From: Syntrophopropionicum sp964397525
Lineage (GTDB): Bacteria > Bacillota > Desulfotomaculia > Desulfotomaculales > Pelotomaculaceae
DNA: 8,876 nucleotides
Direction of reading: 5' to 3'
Assembly: GCA_964397525.1 (NCBI GenBank)
Contig: CAYNIY010000061.1
Coordinates: 1 to 8,876, forward strand
Within the stretch, counting starts at the first letter, position 1, and every line of letters begins with the position of its first letter. The translations under genes and the position numbers were made by a program. This document shows, piece by piece, positions 6,722 through 8,876 of the stretch. Under the pieces are notes generated by a model, which was not told the DNA's origin, searched no databases, and saw nothing but the letters and a program-made list of their open reading frames with translations.

Positions 6722-6771
6722 CCTGTAAGGTCGGATTTATCCGACCATGTGCGGCTGAAGCCGCACCTACA
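6722..6771 (-). repeat. Dispersed double-hairpin repeat, copy A
   Basis: Two perfect hairpins in tandem: GTGCGGC/GCCGCAC (6749-6755 and 6760-6766, 4-nt loop) and GGTCGGA/TCCGACC (6729-6735 and 6740-6746, loop TTTA), bounded by TGTAGG and CCTTACA. Its first 23 nt on the minus strand are identical to those of copy B at 8136-8158 on the plus strand. It looks like a REP- or MITE-like intergenic repeat. It lies between btuF and btuC and could act as a processing or mRNA-stability element in that operon. Confidence 0.88.
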
Positions 6772-6811
6772 ATATCTTACCGCTATACTTGCGATATAAT
6801 CCTGAAGTTAT

Positions 6812-6839
6812 TGTCATCCTGAGCGCAGCGAAGGATCTT
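6812..6839. repeat. GTCATCCTGAGCGCAGCGAA-type intergenic repeat
   Basis: Imperfect palindrome beginning TGTCATCCTGAGCGCAGCGA and closing with AGGATCTT; ATCCT and AGGAT pair. I recall near-identical sequences as dispersed repeats in intergenic regions of many unrelated bacteria; only one copy is in this window. It lies 38 nt past the btuF stop. Confidence 0.55.
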
Positions 6840-6877
6840 ACCCCTCGCGATGGTTGCAGCATCAGAAGCATTTATAT

Positions 6878-7825
6878 CTATTTAAAGAGATCGGGATGGA
6901 TCATTTTCGCCATAAACTCGAAACCCTCTACGACACGCGGGCCGGTGCGGACCACAGTGTTCTCGTCGCTGACCAGTCCAATGCGGTTATTCTTAATGGC
7001 AGAAACTTGTTCCCACCCTTTGCGTGACTTGAAATCCTCCACTGTTTGCGCCGAGGAACCGTGGTGGCATATGATCGCCACCTGGGGATCGCGGGCCAGT
7101 ACCATTTCGGGGCTCAAATTCACCCAGTCCTGTTCCACATCACCAGCAATGTTTTTGCCCCCCGCCATGGTTATAAGGCTGTTTACGAAGCTTTTTGAGC
7201 CGCCCGTGGTGAGGGGATCGGGCCAGATTTCAAAGTAAACGTCAGGCTTTTGATCATCAGGAAGGCCGCCTGCCTTTGAAGTGATGCTGTCGATGCGCTT
7301 CTGCATATCAGCTGTCAGGCTGTCTGCTGCTGCAGACGCCCCGGTAACCTTGCCGATCAGTTTGATATTTTCCAGCACCTGAGGCAGATCCAGTGACTCG
7401 ACTACAACCACTGTCAGACCAGCACTCTCCAGCTGAGGCACGTAACTTTCATTAATTTTTGTAGCCAGTACTAAGTCCGGCATGGCTGTTACCACAAGTT
7501 CCGCGCTCGGGGTGGAAAAACCGCCGATTTTTGGTTTTGTCTTGGCCTCGGCCGGGTAATTACAGTAATTGGTCACGCCCACCACTTTGTCGCCCAAGCC
7601 CAGGGCAAATAGAGATTCTGTTATCGCCGGCGCCAGGGATACAATCCTTTGGGGCGCCTCTTTGATGGTAACCTGCCTGCCCGCATCATCAGTTATTTGC
7701 ATGGGGAAACCAGAACCGCTGACAGCTTTTGTTTTCTCACCGCATCCCTGAAGCAGGAAAACAAGGGACAGGATTAAAAAAACAGGCAGCAGTGCTGTGA
7801 CAGTTGATTTCATCTTGTTAAACAT
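6878..7825 (-). CDS. btuF: B12-binding lipoprotein of the ABC importer
   Basis: Extracytoplasmic substrate-binding protein of the periplasmic-binding-protein type 2 class (BtuF/FhuD/HmuT-like), 315 residues. Start ATG at 7825, with AAAGGAG about 6 nt upstream. The N-terminus is a lipoprotein signal: MFNKMKS, a hydrophobic run, then lipobox LQGC with Cys28 as the lipidated residue, as expected in a Gram-positive. The mature protein has QRIVSLAPAITESLFALGLG (first lobe, near residues 59-78), GVTNYCNYPAEA, the long linking helix region, and WPDPLTTGGSKSFVNSLI. These resemble BtuF more than siderophore binders, though that distinction is from memory. It is the first gene of btuF-btuC-btuD. Between it and btuC lie about 335 nt after correcting the gap, with two repeats, unusually long for an operon. 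Its leader contains a possible terminator (7879-7910). Confidence 0.92.
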   Translation of the reverse strand: MFNKMKSTVTALLPVFLILSLVFLLQGCGEKTKAVSGSGFPMQITDDAGRQVTIKEAPQRIVSLAPAITESLFALGLGDKVVGVTNYCNYPAEAKTKPKIGGFSTPSAELVVTAMPDLVLATKINESYVPQLESAGLTVVVVESLDLPQVLENIKLIGKVTGASAAADSLTADMQKRIDSITSKAGGLPDDQKPDVYFEIWPDPLTTGGSKSFVNSLITMAGGKNIAGDVEQDWVNLSPEMVLARDPQVAIICHHGSSAQTVEDFKSRKGWEQVSAIKNNRIGLVSDENTVVRTGPRVVEGFEFMAKMIHPDLFK

Positions 7826-7878
7826 ATTGCTCTCCTTTCAGATCAAAAACATCTTAAGTTATTCTTATAACATAAATC

Positions 7879-7910
7879 AAAAACCCCAGCCTGAAATACG
7901 GGGTGGGGCT
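7879..7910 (-). terminator. Possible attenuator in the btuF leader
   Basis: On the minus strand AGCCCCA (7910-7904) pairs with TGGGGTT (7888-7882), one wobble, 15-nt loop, running into five T (7883-7879). It precedes btuF in the same direction, and the next gene upstream is divergent, so it cannot be the end of another gene. Farther upstream in the same leader GCAGG/CCTGC (7954-7950 and 7942-7938) forms a small hairpin. No riboswitch class is recognised here, and it does not match the cobalamin consensus. Confidence 0.5.
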
Positions 7911-7989
7911 GATCAACTAAAGCTTTATTCGCTTTTTGCAGGGTAAAATCCTGCCGGGCATTTACTTAAACTGGTCTTTAAAATAATGC

Positions 7990-8017
7990 TTGTATTTTTT
8001 GGCAGTAGATTTATAAT
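7990..8017 (+). promoter_or_regulatory. Promoter of the riboswitch-ktrB transcript
   Basis: TTGTAT (7990-7995, four of six) and a perfect TATAAT (8012-8017), 16 bp apart, place the start near 8024, a few nt before the riboswitch begins. Position relative to the aptamer supports it strongly. Confidence 0.75.
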
Positions 8018-8087
8018 ATATTCATTAAAAAGATCGCTTAATTCTTAGATAAGAAGCGGGGGAACCACTATTCCCGGGGTGAATCCA

Positions 8088-8236
8088 TTTGAGACGTGAG
8101 AAATGAGACATGAGACGTGAGAAAGGCCTGAAAACTGTAGGTGCGGCTTCAGCCGCACGCATTTGGCGGGATAAATCCCGCCCTACAGGGAAGTGCATGC
8201 ATCTCACGACCCACGACTCACGACTCACGACCCAAA
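8088..8236 (+). repeat. MITE-like element within the riboswitch variable stem
   Basis: Imperfect 35-nt inverted arms at 8088-8122 and 8202-8236 (26 of 35 positions pair, including CGTGAG/CTCACG and CGTGAGA/TCTCACG) surround a double-hairpin repeat at 8135-8188. The arms are built of short GTGAG/GAGAC units (left) and CGACTCA units (right). No target-site duplication or transposase is seen, so insertion as a mobile element is inference. The arms continue the riboswitch helix, so the aptamer may still fold. Confidence 0.7.
8135..8188 (+). repeat. Dispersed double-hairpin repeat, copy B
   Basis: CTGTAGG/CCTACAG (8135-8141 with 8182-8188) closes a three-way arrangement with hairpins GTGCGGC/GCCGCAC (8141-8147 and 8152-8158, loop TTCA) and GGCGGGA/TCCCGCC (8165-8171 and 8176-8182, loop TAAA). 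Boundary bases are shared between helices, so not every pair can form at once. It shares its first 23 nt with copy A (6722-6771, opposite strand); the second hairpin differs by paired changes. Confidence 0.88.
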
Positions 8237-8321
8237 GGTAGGGCTATTCTTTCGGCCCGAATCCGTCAGCTAACCTCGCAGGCGTTGAAAGAAGGATGAG
8301 AAATTGCTTATTTGCCCGGCC

Positions 8322-8366
8322 AAAAAACCCGTGCGTTAGTTTCGCATTTCTGGGTTTTTATTTTTT
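8322..8366 (+). terminator. Terminator of the c-di-AMP riboswitch
   Basis: AAAAACCC with GGGTTTTT (8323-8330 and 8352-8359), inner GTGCG/CGCAT (8331-8335 with 8343-8347), then a T-rich run to 8366. It lies about 20 nt after the aptamer and 58 nt before the ktrB start: the expression platform. Ligand binding would be expected to favour it. Confidence 0.85.
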
Positions 8367-8424
8367 AAACGCACATTTCTGGATATATTTTAGTGGAAAA
8401 AGGCTTGAAAAGAGGAGAAATTTT

Positions 8425-8876
8425 TTGGAGAGTGATGAAACCAAAGAATGGAAAATAACACTGGACGGAGATAGGCAGAAAAAGTTTACTGTTAAAACCA
8501 CTCCTGCTCAGACCTTGGTTATTGGTTTTGCCGTGGTAATAATGATTGGCGCCATTTTATTGACGCTGCCGATAGCTGTACAGGCAGGGAAGGAAACTAA
8601 TTTTTTAACCTCTCTTTTTACGGCGACTTCTGCGGTCTGCGTTACCGGCCTGGTGGTGGTGGATACTGCGACACACTGGACTGCCTTTGGCCAGATAGTG
8701 ATCCTGGCTTTAATCCAGGTGGGCGGCTTGGGCTTCATGACTATGGCGACATTCCTTTACCTGCTTTTGGGCCGCCGCATCGGTTTGAAACAGCGTCTTA
8801 TAATCCAGGAATCCTTAAACTATACCAGCTTGGCCGGCATTGTCAATTTGGCGAGATACGTTCTTCTCTTTACTTT
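8425..8876 (+). CDS. ktrB: Potassium uptake channel subunit KtrB/TrkH, 3' part outside window
   Basis: Membrane subunit of a Ktr/Trk potassium uptake system; 150 residues are visible of a usual 440-460. Start TTG at 8425, with GAGGAG ending 7 nt upstream, giving MESDETKEWKITLDGDRQKK, a charged cytoplasmic N-terminus. TPAQTLVIGFAVVIMIGAIL (residues 26-45) is the first membrane helix. The first pore loop is FTATSAVCVTGLVVVDTA with the selectivity-filter sequence VTGL (73-76), followed by ALIQVGGLGFMTMATFLYLL, a TrkH/KtrB hallmark. It follows a c-di-AMP riboswitch and terminator, matching the known control of potassium uptake by c-di-AMP in Gram-positives. The regulatory partner KtrA/TrkA is expected nearby but outside the window. 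KtrB versus TrkH cannot be settled from the visible part. Confidence 0.92.
   Translation, partial: MESDETKEWKITLDGDRQKKFTVKTTPAQTLVIGFAVVIMIGAILLTLPIAVQAGKETNFLTSLFTATSAVCVTGLVVVDTATHWTAFGQIVILALIQVGGLGFMTMATFLYLLLGRRIGLKQRLIIQESLNYTSLAGIVNLARYVLLFT

Larger units (their letters stand above)
8033..8300 (+). promoter_or_regulatory. c-di-AMP riboswitch (ydaO/yuaA type) with enlarged stem
   Basis: The conserved parts of the ydaO motif appear in order but are split. The 5' block is TCGCTTAATTC then AAGCGGGGGAACCA and GGGGTGAATCC (8034-8086). The 3' block is GGTAGGGC, a GGGC/GCCC hairpin (8241-8244 and 8254-8257), then CCGAATCCGTCAGCTAACCT, CGCAGGCGTTG and GAAGGATGAG (8257-8300). CGCTT (8035-8039) can pair with AAGCG (8054-8058) or AGGCG (8280-8284). 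The two blocks are joined by the variable stem CC(A)TTTG/CAAAGG (8085-8091 with 8233-8238), which here carries about 150 nt of extra sequence. The ligand is c-di-AMP, and the class usually turns expression off. Promoter, aptamer, terminator and a potassium transporter gene follow in the classic order for this regulon. Confidence 0.88.

Noticed and set aside
8135..8188. tRNA-like cloverleaf
   Set aside because: The three-stem fold lacks conserved tRNA bases, arm lengths and an anticodon arm; it is a repeat shared with 6722-6771.
8025..8228. 67-codon minus-strand ORF inside the ktrB leader
   Set aside because: It is antisense to the c-di-AMP riboswitch and its repeat insert, and its protein is translated from palindromic repeats.
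8092..8233. CRISPR-like array suggested by repeated GTGAG/CGACTCA units
   Set aside because: Units are about 10 nt, imperfect and without regular spacers; they form inverted arms around a palindrome.

Overview
The window looks like a draft assembly (probably a metagenome bin or short-read scaffold) of a Gram-positive, Clostridia-type Bacillota, perhaps Peptococcaceae-like. Reasons: strong GGAGG-type ribosome sites, three likely TTG starts, a c-di-AMP (ydaO-type) riboswitch in front of a potassium transporter, an adenosylcobalamin riboswitch, and a lipoprotein-type B12-binding protein. The lineage is inference; no marker gene is present. Two runs of exactly 100 N (3032-3131 and 6425-6524) are scaffold placeholders. 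The second is flanked by an exact 55-bp duplication, so it is most likely an unmerged contig overlap and not missing DNA.

Layout. 1-946 (minus): 5' part of an ArsB/NhaD-type ion permease. 1075-1512 (plus): UspA-type universal stress protein, divergent from the permease. 1550-3031 (minus): CPA1-type Na+/H+ antiporter lacking its N-terminus at the first gap. 3132-3469 (minus): start of an unrecognised soluble protein, likely a separate gene. 3584-3969 (minus): a candidate promoter, a complete cobalamin riboswitch, a terminator overlapping its P1 helix, a 12-bp hairpin and a second terminator, with no credible ORF between them. 4002-7825 (minus): the B12 ABC importer in the order btuF, btuC, btuD; btuD carries an extra C-terminal domain of about 170 residues. 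Two dispersed palindromic repeats lie between btuF and btuC. 7990-8876 (plus): promoter, c-di-AMP riboswitch, intrinsic terminator and the beginning of a KtrB/TrkH potassium transporter gene.

How it works together. BtuF (lipid-anchored binding protein), BtuC (permease) and BtuD (ATPase) would import cobalamin or related corrinoids. The B12 riboswitch supports that substrate but lies downstream of the transporter, reading away from it, so what it controls is unclear. KtrB, the CPA1 antiporter and the ArsB/NhaD permease form an ion-homeostasis neighbourhood, and c-di-AMP would be expected to shut off ktrB transcription.

The most notable finding is that the variable stem of the c-di-AMP riboswitch carries about 150 nt of extra sequence. 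That insert has imperfect 35-nt inverted arms around a double-hairpin repeat, and a second copy of the repeat lies between btuF and btuC. The two copies differ by compensatory base changes in one stem. The second main oddity is the apparently orphan B12 riboswitch, which may control a small RNA or be a relic of a lost gene.
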